Position numbers and translations under genes: made by a program. Source: Streptomyces flavidovirens DSM 40150 (GTDB lineage Bacteria; Actinomycetota; Actinomycetes; Streptomycetales; Streptomycetaceae). From it: a stretch of 64,000 nucleotides of DNA. Shown one piece after another: positions 42,722 to 51,753 of this stretch. Each line of letters begins with the position of its first letter. Within the stretch, counting starts at the first letter, position 1. The notes under the pieces are model-generated. The model had not been told where the DNA came from, searched no databases, and saw nothing but the letters and a program-made list of their open reading frames with translations. The stretch covers positions 288,824-352,823 of the forward strand of contig NZ_AUBE01000002.1 in assembly GCF_000429085.1 (NCBI RefSeq), in the 5' to 3' direction.

Positions 42722-43954
42722 GTGACGAGACATCCCTACTTGCCCGGCATAACCCGCGCTGTCGCCCTATGCCTTCTGGCGGCGACAGCCACAGGGTGCG
42801 GCCTCCTGGACACGGACGACGCCGCCGGGGCGGCGGGTGCTCCGACGTTCACCGTCGCGGCGGCAGGCGACATCCTGATCCACCCGCAGCTCACGGACCA
42901 GGCGCGCAAGGACGCCAAGGAGGCGGGCGGGAAGGGAATCGACTTCGACCCGACCATGGCCGGGGTGAAGCCCGTCATCAGCAAAGCCGACCTGGGGATC
43001 TGCCACTTCGAGCCGGTCGTGAGCGGGCCGCAGGGACCGTTCCAGAGCTACCCGGACTTCCTCGTACCGCCGCAGATCACCACGGCGATCAAGAACACGG
43101 GTTACGACACCTGCTCGACCGCGTCGAACCACACGCTCGACCACGGGCCCGCCGGCGTGAAGCGCACACTCGACGCCCTCGACGCGGCCGGCGTCAAGCA
43201 CACCGGCTCCGCGCGCAGCCGCGAGGAGAGCGAGAAGCCGCTCATCCTCGACGTGAAGGGCGTCAAGGTGGCCCAACTCTCGTACGCGTTCGGCTTCAAC
43301 GGCCGTGAAGTGCCCGCCGACAAGCCGTGGCTCGCCAACGAGAACTCGTTCAAGAGCATCGCGGCAGCGGAGAAGACGGCCCGCCAGGCCGGAGCCGAGG
43401 TGGTGATCCTCAGCATCCACTGGGGCCGCGAGCACCACCCGGACCCCAGCGCACCGCAGCTCAAGCTGGCCCGCAGGCTCGCCGAGGAGACCGGCATCAA
43501 CCTGGTCATCGGACACCACGCGCACGTGGTGCAGCCGATGGAGAAGGTCGACGGCACCTGGTTCGCCTACGGCCTCGGCAACCAGCTGGCCCGCCACGAC
43601 GTGCCGAGCGGCCTCACCGAGGAAGGCGCCATCGGCTGGTTCGAGTTCCGCAAGAAGGACGGCGGATGGGATGTGCAGGCACGCTTCGTGCCGACGCTCG
43701 TCACCATCCCGCCGGACCCCGAGGAATCGGCCGACGCGGCCGCGCCGGGCGCCGGGGCGGACAGCGGCGGCGAGACGCCCGGCGTGAAGGACCACCGTCT
43801 GGTGAACGTCGCCGAGGCGCTGCGCGACAACAAGGACCTGTCGGACCAGGAGCGCGCCCGCTACCGGCTCGCCTTCGAGCGCACGCAGGGAACCATGTTC
43901 AACCGGGGAGCCTCGAAGGACGGCCTGAAGCCACTCCAGGGGCTGCCCGGCTGA
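42722..43954 (+). CDS. capA: CapA/PgsA-family protein, poly-gamma-glutamate synthesis
   Basis: 410 residues, a lipoprotein (lipobox ATATGC). Calcineurin-like metallophosphatase fold of the CapA family: FTVAAAGDILIHPQLTDQ, TCSTASNHTLDHGPAGVKRTLDAL, VVILSIHWGREHHPDPS and NLVIGHHAHVVQPMEKVDGTWFAYGLGNQ. CapA is needed for export or surface attachment of poly-gamma-glutamate with CapB and CapC. First gene of that locus, GTG start. Confidence 0.92.
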   Translation: MTRHPYLPGITRAVALCLLAATATGCGLLDTDDAAGAAGAPTFTVAAAGDILIHPQLTDQARKDAKEAGGKGIDFDPTMAGVKPVISKADLGICHFEPVVSGPQGPFQSYPDFLVPPQITTAIKNTGYDTCSTASNHTLDHGPAGVKRTLDALDAAGVKHTGSARSREESEKPLILDVKGVKVAQLSYAFGFNGREVPADKPWLANENSFKSIAAAEKTARQAGAEVVILSIHWGREHHPDPSAPQLKLARRLAEETGINLVIGHHAHVVQPMEKVDGTWFAYGLGNQLARHDVPSGLTEEGAIGWFEFRKKDGGWDVQARFVPTLVTIPPDPEESADAAAPGAGADSGGETPGVKDHRLVNVAEALRDNKDLSDQERARYRLAFERTQGTMFNRGASKDGLKPLQGLPG

Positions 43955-44143
43955 CAGGACCGTAACCCGGACGTAACGCGCGTCACACCGGGCCGATTTC
44001 GTACAACCATCCCCGTGCCCTCGTGAGTCATGACGCCCGGGGGCGCCCGCGCGGCGTCACACCCACGCAGCTCACGCTGCCCGCGCGCCGCACCCAGCTC
44101 ACCCGTCTACCCGCAGTTACCCAGAATCTGAAGGTGAACACTC

Positions 44144-46439
44144 ATGGCCGCTTCGCCCGCGGCGCGGCGGCGCAAGGTCCGTCGCCGGGCCGACATGTCG
44201 CTCCTGGGAGGCATACGCCCGCCCATCGCGGCCCTGTCGGCCCTGCTGCTCACCTTGGCGGGCATCACCGCCCTGGGCCTCGGAAAAGCCGACCAGGACC
44301 TCGTACCGAAGGCCGTGTTGACCTCCCAGCAGCACTTCGCCGAGGACGGCGCTGTCGCGCTGCGCGCCTCCATCGACGAGAGCGTCACCGACCTCAACCG
44401 GACCGCGGGTCTCTTCAGCGCCTCGGAGCCGGTCTCGCCCGACGCCGTACTCGACAAGATCGGCAGCGTCTACCAGAAGTGGACGGGCACGGCCGTACTG
44501 GAGATCAAGTCCGGCAAGCTGCTCGCCGCCCGCGGCGAGAACGTGCCGGTGACCGCGGTCGACACCAGCAAGCTGCGTGAGAAGGACGGGCTCAGCCCCC
44601 GCATGGTGCGGCTGCAGAACGGCGAGACCCGGCTGCTCTCCTTCGCCCTGCTTTCCTGGGAGGGCCGCCCCCAGCAACTGCTGATCGCGTCCAACAGCCT
44701 GCGCTTCCCCGGCATCGCGCTGGGCCAGTTCCGCGCCATCGCGGTCGTCGACACCGAGGGCCGCGTCCTCAGCAGCGACGGCATCCCCGAGCCGGAGCAG
44801 GTACTGACCGACCTGCAGCGCGACGGCGTCAAGCGGTCCAACAAGCAGCTGAAGTCCTTCGCGAAGATTGCCGCCCACAAGGCGGCGCAGCACCCGCTCA
44901 AGTCCAAGGAGCCCGGTTCCGGCGGCTTCCTCGGCGTGAGCGGCAGCCTGTACGGCACCGAGTTCCAGGGCGACCGCGCCGTCGCCGGATACGCGACCCT
45001 CGTCGGCCCCGAGCCCGGTGAGAGCACCGTCGCCACCAGCCTCGTGCCTGACCGTGGTCGCCATGGTCGAGGTGGCCGAGGACCCGACCCGTTCCGCCGG
45101 ACCGCTCTTCGGCCTGCTCGCCGCCGGCGCGCTGCTCGTCATCGGCGCCCTGGCGGTCGCTCTGCTCCTCGGTACGGTCCAGCGTCCGCTGATCCGGCTC
45201 TTCCTGGAAAGCAGGCGGCTCACGCGCGGCGACGTGACCCGCCCGGTGAACGTTCCGTCGCACGGTGAGGCGGCCCGGATCGGACACGCCCTGGAGCGGG
45301 TACGCCGCCAGCTCCTCGGCGAGTCCGCGCAGAGCACCGCGACCGAGGGCCGGCGCAGGGCGGGCCGGTTCGGCAGCCGCGGACTGATCGCCGTCTGCGC
45401 GGTACTGCTGCTCGCCTGGTCCGCTCCGATGCTGCTGCTGCTCAACCGCGCCGACTCCACCGTCGTCGTACCCGAGCAGATGGTCAACGACCAGCGCGAG
45501 CGCACCGAAACCCTCACCGACCGGGTCCGGCGCGCGCTCAACGAAGGCCACGCGGACCTCGTGTCGGTGGCGGCCCTCATCGGCGACCGCACGTCGCCCG
45601 ACGACATGCGGAAGGTCTTGGAGCGCACCCGCACCGAGCATCTTCGTTACGAGTCGCTGTACGTCATGTCGGCCGACGGCAAGGTCATCACCAGCGCCGG
45701 CGAGACGCCGCGCCAGGAGGCCGGCAAGCTGCCTGCCGAAAAGCTGCTCGGCCTCGTCAACGACTCGGGCAAGGAGCCGGTCATCGCCGGTCAGGCCGAG
45801 ATCCCCGGCCGTGACGGAGCGCGCCTGGTCGGCGAGTTCCGTATCGACTTCATCAACTCGCTGCTCAAGCGGCCCGGCCTCGGCCAGGTCCGGGTGGTCG
45901 ACGACAAGCGGCAGATCATCGCGGGCAACACCGGCTACCGCGCCTTCGAGAAGCTCACCGACGAACGGCTCGACTCGTTCGTCGCGGGCAGCAACCAGAA
46001 GGTCGGTCTGAGCGCCCGCGCCGGCGGTGTCCTCTACCGCGACAGCGGGGACGGCGTACAGCTCGCCGCCGCCGCGCCGTTCGTCGGCGGGGGCGCCGCC
46101 AAGTCCCTCGGCTGGACCGTCGTGAGCTGGCAGCCCGCCTCCGGTCTCGCCATCCCCGAGTACAGCCTCCAGAACCGCACGGTCCTGGCCGGTCTGCTCG
46201 GCATCACCGCGGCCGCCGCCTGCCTGGGGTGGCTGCACATCGTGGTCGTACGACCGCTGCGGGAACTCGCCCGCCAGGCCGAGGCGCTCGCCGACGGGGA
46301 CCGCCGCACCGTGCTCTACCCGCGCCACCACGACGAAGTGGGCGCGGTCATCCGCAGCCTGGAACTCCTGCGCCAGCAGCTCCAGGAACAGCGCAAGCGG
46401 GACGGCGCACCAGCCGCCGCCACCGCCGGAAGGAACTGA
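44144..46439 (+). pseudogene. Double Cache-HAMP membrane protein, frameshifted
   Basis: Two frames (44144 to about 45050 and about 45040 to 46439) join into one protein of about 764 residues if one C of 45047-45048 is removed. Layout: TM, Cache-like outer domain, TM (LFGLLAAGALLVIGALAVALLL), HAMP (RPLIRLFLESRRLTRGDVTRPV), TM, second Cache-like domain (LYVMSADGKVITSAGE...), TM, second HAMP ending KRDGAPAAATAGRN. No kinase or methyl-accepting domain follows. It lies between capA and capB. A real mutation or a sequencing error cannot be distinguished here. Confidence 0.85.
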
Positions 46440-46446
46440 TCGGGCC

Positions 46447-47997
46447 GTGCTCTTCCTCTACACCGTTCTGATGGTGTGCTGCGGCGTCCTGCTGGCCGCC
46501 GGCGTCGTCGAACAGCGCCGGCACTTCATCAACCTCGAACGCATACCCACCCGCGTGCTGGTCAACGGCATCCGCGGCAAGAGCTCCATCACCCGCCTGT
46601 GCGCGGGCGCGCTGCGCGGCGGTGACCTCGTCACCGTCGCCAAGACCACCGGCACGGCGGCCCGGTTCATCCACCCGGACGCGACCGAGGAGCCCGTCTA
46701 CCGCAAGTTCGGCATCGCCAACGTGGTGGAGCAGATCGGCATCGTGCGGCGGGCCGCGTCGTACAACCCGGACGCCCTGGTGATCGAGTGCATGGCCGTC
46801 ATGCCGGCGCTCCAGGAGATCAACCAGTCCAAGCTGATCCGGTCCACCATCGGCGTGCTGTGCAACGTGCGTGAGGACCACCTGGCCGAGATGGGCCCGA
46901 CCCTCGACGACGTGGCGCGCTCGCTGTCCCGCTCCATGCCGCACGGCGGTATCTGCGTCACGGCCGAGCAGGACCGCTTCCACATCCTCCAGGAGGAGGC
47001 GGACGCGCGTGACTGCGAGCTGATCTACGCCGATCCGGAGACCGTCAGCGACGAGGAGCTGCGCGGCTTCAGCTGGTTCACCTTCAAGGAGAACGTGGCG
47101 ATCGCACTGACCGTCGCCGGACTCCTCGGCGTGGAGCGCGAGACCGCCCTCAAGGGCATGTACGATGCCCCGCCGGACCCCGGTGTGCTCTCCGTCGAGC
47201 GGTACGCCACCCCCGACGGCAAGCGGCTGCGGTTCGCGAACGTCTTCGCGGCGAACGACCCCGAGTCGACGCTGATGAACATCAACCAGCTGCTGGACCT
47301 GGACGCCATCAGCCGGCCGCTGAACGTGGTCATCAACTGCCGGCCCGACCGCGTCGAGCGCAACGGACAGATGGGCGCGATCATCCCGGACCTCCAGCCG
47401 GACAAGGTCTTCGTCATCGGCCACCCGGCGAAGAGCGCCATCGACGCGATCCCCGCCGAATGGCGCGACCGCGCGGTCGACCTCGGCGGCGACCGGCGTG
47501 CCGCGGACGAGTTCATGGGCCGGCTGCTCGGTCAACTCGGCCCGGACTCCTCGCTCGTCGCGATCGGCAACATCCATGGCCAGGGCGAGGTACTGCTGGA
47601 GCACCTCGCCGAGCTCCCGGCCGACGAGACCCCGGTCGATGTGGCGGCCGGCCCGTCCGCCCGTACACCGGCCGCTTCGCCTGCCGACGCGCAGGCACCC
47701 GCCGCGTCCGCGCGGCCCGCTGTCCGGGACGACGAGACGCTCGCCCTTCAGCAGTACAAGCCGTACATCGACCCGTACCAGCCGTACTCGGAGGCGTACG
47801 AGGCGCGCTACCAGCAGCACCAGCAGCCGCCCGTCCCGTACGAGCCGCAGGAGCGGGCGCAGCAGCCCGCGCTGTACCAGTCCGCACCGCCCTCCGCACC
47901 GGCGGAGCCCGCACCACGGCCGCCGCAGCGCGGCATGTTCGAGCCGGCCCGGCCGGTGACTGAGGCCCAGCAGCAGAACCCAGGAGAACCCCGTTGA
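46447..47997 (+). CDS. capB: Poly-gamma-glutamate synthase ligase subunit CapB/PgsB
   Basis: 516 residues. N-terminal membrane helix, then a Mur-ligase-like ATPase: VLVNGIRGKSSITRLCAGAL (P-loop, about 40-47), AKTTGTAARFIHPDATEEPVYRKFGIANVVEQ, ALVIECMAVMPALQEINQ, GVLCNVREDHLAEMGPTLDDVA. It polymerises glutamate through side-chain amide bonds. Unlike the Bacillus protein (about 393 residues) it has a Pro/Gln/Tyr-rich tail of about 110 residues. GTG start; its stop overlaps capC. Confidence 0.93.
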   Translation: MLFLYTVLMVCCGVLLAAGVVEQRRHFINLERIPTRVLVNGIRGKSSITRLCAGALRGGDLVTVAKTTGTAARFIHPDATEEPVYRKFGIANVVEQIGIVRRAASYNPDALVIECMAVMPALQEINQSKLIRSTIGVLCNVREDHLAEMGPTLDDVARSLSRSMPHGGICVTAEQDRFHILQEEADARDCELIYADPETVSDEELRGFSWFTFKENVAIALTVAGLLGVERETALKGMYDAPPDPGVLSVERYATPDGKRLRFANVFAANDPESTLMNINQLLDLDAISRPLNVVINCRPDRVERNGQMGAIIPDLQPDKVFVIGHPAKSAIDAIPAEWRDRAVDLGGDRRAADEFMGRLLGQLGPDSSLVAIGNIHGQGEVLLEHLAELPADETPVDVAAGPSARTPAASPADAQAPAASARPAVRDDETLALQQYKPYIDPYQPYSEAYEARYQQHQQPPVPYEPQERAQQPALYQSAPPSAPAEPAPRPPQRGMFEPARPVTEAQQQNPGEPR

Positions 47998-48476
47998 TCC
48001 CCTCCGTACTCACGCCCGAGATCGCCGCGATCGGCATCGCGCTGGGCCTGATGTTCTCCCTGGTCTGCTATCTGACGACCAATCTCTCCCCCGGCGGCAT
48101 GATCACGCCGGGCTGGCTGGCCCTCACGCTCGTCGAGGACCTCCAGCGCGCGGCCATGGTCGTCGGCGTCACCGTCCTCACGTACGTCGCCACCCTCGCC
48201 GTCCAGCGCGTGGTGATCCTCTACGGCAAGCGGCTGTTCTCCGCCGTCGTCCTCACCGGTGTCCTCTTCCAGGCGACGCTGATGATCGTGCTGTCGATGG
48301 AATTCCCGCTGATGTACACCAACCAGACGCTCGGCTTCATCGTCCCCGGCCTGATCGCCTATCAGCTCGTCCGCCAGCCCAAGGGCGCGACCCTGCTCGC
48401 CACCGGTTCGGTGACGCTCATGGCGTACGTCGTCCTCACCGCCGGAATCCTGCTCGGCGCGCTGCCGTCCGTCTGA
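47994..48476 (+). CDS. capC: Poly-gamma-glutamate synthase membrane subunit CapC/PgsC
   Basis: 160 residues, four to five TM helices: LTPEIAAIGIALGLMFSLVCYLTTNLSPGGMITPGWLAL, typical of PgsC, and MYTNQTLGFIVPGLIAYQLVRQPKGATLLATG. Together with CapB it forms the membrane polymerase. TTG start overlapping the capB stop (TTGA), so it is translationally coupled. Confidence 0.93.
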   Translation: MIPSVLTPEIAAIGIALGLMFSLVCYLTTNLSPGGMITPGWLALTLVEDLQRAAMVVGVTVLTYVATLAVQRVVILYGKRLFSAVVLTGVLFQATLMIVLSMEFPLMYTNQTLGFIVPGLIAYQLVRQPKGATLLATGSVTLMAYVVLTAGILLGALPSV

Positions 48477-48505
48477 CCGTCGACCGTCCCGAACGGAGCT
48501 GACCC

Positions 48506-49588
48506 ATGAGTGCCAAGACCAAGCGCGGCCCGCGCCGCGCCCTGCACGCCACCACCGTGATCGCCCTGCTCGCCGGCAGCGCGTACCTCACCGTGGAACT
48601 GCGCAAGGAGGAGCAGGCGAAGGCCCCCGCCATCCAGGCGGTCACCGACACACCGGCGCTGAAGTCCTCCGGCGCGGGCCTGGCTTCCGGCAAGCAGACC
48701 TGGGAACGGCTGCGGAGTCCCGCCCGTACGCTCCTGCGCGGTGAGGGCGGCGAGATCCTGGCCACCTTCACCGACGGGGCGCGCACCGCCACGCTCACCG
48801 GCCCGAGCCGCTCCTTCACGGAGCCCGCGAGTACCAAGTCCCGTGTCGTCACCGACGACTGGGTCCGGCTGATGCCGGAGCCGTGGCGCAAGGGCGCCGA
48901 GCGGGAGCAGTGGTTCAAGGACTGGTTCAAGGAGTTCTTCGGCAGCAAGGAGGACGACCTTTTCGCGATCGCCTTCCAGTACGTCGACCAGGCGCCTGTG
49001 AAGAAGGACTCCGAGGGCATCTCGTACGCCGGTGACGCCAACTTCGGCCCCATCAACCCCGAAGGCACACCCGGTAACGACTACCGCCTGGAGGAGTCGG
49101 ACTTCTACGACTACCTGGGCATCCCGTACACCTTCCGCAACGGCACCACGATGCAGCCCGAAGCGATGCGTGCCCGTTCCATGGACTGCTCCGGTTTCAT
49201 CCGTACCGTCCTCGGCTACCGTGCCCGCTTCCCGCTGATGGCGACCGACAAGCTGGGCGACGGCCTGCCGCGTACCGCCAATGGCATGGCCCGCTCGAAG
49301 CTCGGTACCGACGTCATCGAGCTGAAGGGGGTCGGCCCCGAGTCCCGGCCCAAGTCCATCGACGTACTGCAGCCCGGCGACCTGGTGTTCTTCAAGCTCG
49401 ACGGGCGCACCAAGGACCGGATCGACCACGTCGGCATCTTCATGGGCCACGACACCGACGGGCACAAGATCTTCGTGTCGAGCCGCGAAGAGGTCAACGG
49501 CCCGACCATCGGCGACAAGGGCGGCACGTCGCGCCTGGACGGCAACGGCTACTACGCGAGCACCCTGCGCAGCGCCAAGCGCATCTAG
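48506..49588 (+). CDS. NlpC/P60-type peptidase, likely poly-gamma-glutamate hydrolase
   Basis: 360 residues with an N-terminal membrane anchor or signal (LHATTVIALLAGSAYLTVEL). The C-terminal NlpC/P60 domain has the catalytic Cys in SMDCSGFIRTVLGY (near 227) and His in RIDHVGIFMGHD (near 307). In Bacillus, PgdS hydrolyses gamma-glutamyl bonds with this fold, and the position 30 bp after capC suggests the same. A peptidoglycan endopeptidase is the alternative. Confidence 0.85.
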   Translation: MSAKTKRGPRRALHATTVIALLAGSAYLTVELRKEEQAKAPAIQAVTDTPALKSSGAGLASGKQTWERLRSPARTLLRGEGGEILATFTDGARTATLTGPSRSFTEPASTKSRVVTDDWVRLMPEPWRKGAEREQWFKDWFKEFFGSKEDDLFAIAFQYVDQAPVKKDSEGISYAGDANFGPINPEGTPGNDYRLEESDFYDYLGIPYTFRNGTTMQPEAMRARSMDCSGFIRTVLGYRARFPLMATDKLGDGLPRTANGMARSKLGTDVIELKGVGPESRPKSIDVLQPGDLVFFKLDGRTKDRIDHVGIFMGHDTDGHKIFVSSREEVNGPTIGDKGGTSRLDGNGYYASTLRSAKRI

Positions 49589-49648
49589 GGCCTGTCCAGC
49601 GGGTGGCCCCGGGCCCGGACGCCCCTGCGGGGCTCCGGGGTTCGCGGC

Positions 49649-51589
49649 TCAGCGCAGTTCCTCCGGGCAGGCCGTGCCCCTGGTCAGGCCGTACGGCGCC
49701 GCCAGCCGGTACACGCCGGGCCGTGGCGCCAGCAGTTGCGTCCACTCGTCGCCCGCCGCGTCCTCCTCCGCCTTCATCAGGCAGCCGTTGACGTTGGTGA
49801 ACTCGCGGGTCGCCTCCCCTTCTCCGCGCAGCTTGGACTCGGGGGTCTCGACGGGCGGTTCGACCCGCTCGCCCTCGGCGTCGACCAGGCCGAGCCACGG
49901 GGAGTACGGGATACGGATCAGCACCCGGCCCGCGCTCTTCACCCGGATCGTCAGCTCGCCGGCGCCCGCGCGGTCCACGGTCGCGGGCGGGTCGGCCAGC
50001 GGCGTCGGGTCGTCGACGCGGAAGAGCTGCCAGTTGGCGTCGGACCAGACCCGTTCCAGGTACGGCTGCCCGGCGCGTACGAGCTCGTACTCCTGGGTGG
50101 CTCCGGAGTCCGGTGCGCCGCCCGTCGGCAGCACGACGTAGTGCACGGCCCAGCGGTCCAGCCATTCGCGGTACGTGTCGGAGTGGAGCGTGTCGTCGTA
50201 GAAGAGCGGGTTGCGCTCCATGTCGGCCTGCCGGTTCCAGCCGCGCGCGAGATTGACGTACGGAGCGAGCGCCGACGCCTCCCGGTGGCTGCTGGCCGGG
50301 ACCACCTCGACCCGGCCCTTCTCCGCGCCAACCTCCTGCAACTGGTTGACCAGCGGGGCCAGCTCACGCGTCCAGGACGCCGCCGGCGCGGTACGGATGA
50401 CGTCGTCGACGGTCTTGAAGCCGATCCAGACGTTGAAGCCGGTGAAGGCCACGACGAGGGCGTACCACTTGGCCGTGCGGGGCACGGCGAACGGCAGCGC
50501 GGCCAGCAGCACGACGCCCGCGAACACCATCGCGAGGCGCGACACGTTGCTGCCGATCTGAGAGTCGATCAGCCAGGTCAGCAGCACCCCGACGGAGTAC
50601 ACGGCGGCTCCCGTGCGGACCGTCTTCCAGTCCCCGGGCACGAGCACGAGGATCAGTACGCCGAACAGGCACGGCAGCGAAGCCGTCGCGAAGGACATCG
50701 GCTGCGTACCGGAGAACGGGAACAGCCAGGAGGACAGGGCGACGACGAGGACCGGCGCGAGGCCGAGCGCGTAGGCGCCGGGGCGGCGCTTGTTGAGGAA
50801 CAGCGCGGCCGCCACGACGCCGAGGAACAGGCCGGCGACCGGACTGCTCGCCGTGGCGAGCCCGGCGAGTGGGGCGGCGACGGCCGCCTTCGCCCACCGG
50901 TTGGCCGCCCAGCGGCGCGGCCAGCAGAAGACCGCGGCCACCGCGCCGATCGCGAACATCATGCCGAGGCCGAAGGTGACACGGCCCGACAGGGCGTTGC
51001 AGAGGAAGGCGAAGACTCCGGCGAGCGCGCACCACATGGGGTTGCGGACCGCCTTGACGCGGACCAGGATCAGCGCGGTCAGGGCCGACGACACGGTGCC
51101 GACGATCATCATCGTCGTACGGACACCGAGGACGGACATCAGGTACGGCGAGACCACGCTGTACGACACCGGGTGCATCCCGCCGTACCAGGCGAGGTTG
51201 TACGCGGAGTCCGGGTGGCGGCCGACGAACTCGGCCCAGGCGTCCTGCGCGGCGAGGTCGCCGCCGCTGTTTGCGAACAAGAAGAACCACACGACGTGGG
51301 CCACCGCGGCGGCGGCCGTCGCGATCGTCACGGGGTGGCGCAGGGCGCGGCGCGGGCGGTCGGCGTCCGGCGCGGGCCGGCTGCCCGGCGACGGGCGCAC
51401 CTGTGGGCGCGGTGCCTGCTCCGGGCGTATACCTTCCTGTATACCGGTGCGCGCACCGGAGGCACGCCCGTTAGGGCCGCCCTCGTGCCCGTGCCTGGCC
51501 AAGTTCCCGTGCCTGTCCAGGTTCCCGTGCCTGTCCAGGTTCCCGTCCCCGTCCCCGCCCTCGGCGCGCGTGGGCTCAGCGGTGGTCAT
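49649..51589 (-). CDS. Large multi-TM membrane protein, possible GT-C-like
   Basis: 646 residues. The N-terminus is hydrophilic with a repeat (GNLDRHGNLDRHGNLARHG), followed by about 11 TM helices (VTIATAAAAVAHVVWFFLFAN, SVLGVRTTMMIVGTVSSALTALILVRV and others) and an outer C-terminal domain of about 200 residues. DAWAEFVGRHPDSAYNLAWYGGMHPVSYSVVSPYLM after TM1 resembles the acidic first loop of GT-C glycosyltransferases. The ATG at 51589 has GGGGAGAG. Convergent with the hydrolase gene. Function not established. Confidence 0.8.
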   Translation of the reverse strand: MTTAEPTRAEGGDGDGNLDRHGNLDRHGNLARHGHEGGPNGRASGARTGIQEGIRPEQAPRPQVRPSPGSRPAPDADRPRRALRHPVTIATAAAAVAHVVWFFLFANSGGDLAAQDAWAEFVGRHPDSAYNLAWYGGMHPVSYSVVSPYLMSVLGVRTTMMIVGTVSSALTALILVRVKAVRNPMWCALAGVFAFLCNALSGRVTFGLGMMFAIGAVAAVFCWPRRWAANRWAKAAVAAPLAGLATASSPVAGLFLGVVAAALFLNKRRPGAYALGLAPVLVVALSSWLFPFSGTQPMSFATASLPCLFGVLILVLVPGDWKTVRTGAAVYSVGVLLTWLIDSQIGSNVSRLAMVFAGVVLLAALPFAVPRTAKWYALVVAFTGFNVWIGFKTVDDVIRTAPAASWTRELAPLVNQLQEVGAEKGRVEVVPASSHREASALAPYVNLARGWNRQADMERNPLFYDDTLHSDTYREWLDRWAVHYVVLPTGGAPDSGATQEYELVRAGQPYLERVWSDANWQLFRVDDPTPLADPPATVDRAGAGELTIRVKSAGRVLIRIPYSPWLGLVDAEGERVEPPVETPESKLRGEGEATREFTNVNGCLMKAEEDAAGDEWTQLLAPRPGVYRLAAPYGLTRGTACPEELR

Positions 51590-51753
51590 TACGGCTCTCC
51601 CCGTCTCCCCCTGGGTACCAACAGCCCCCGACATGCGCAAGGACGCCGTCCCCGCGTCCCGTAGTTGCCCGGACGCTAACACGCGGTACACGCGGTGCTG
51701 CCGCCGGTTCCCGCGTCCGGCGGCAGCACTCCGCTCATCGGCCCAACGCCGGC

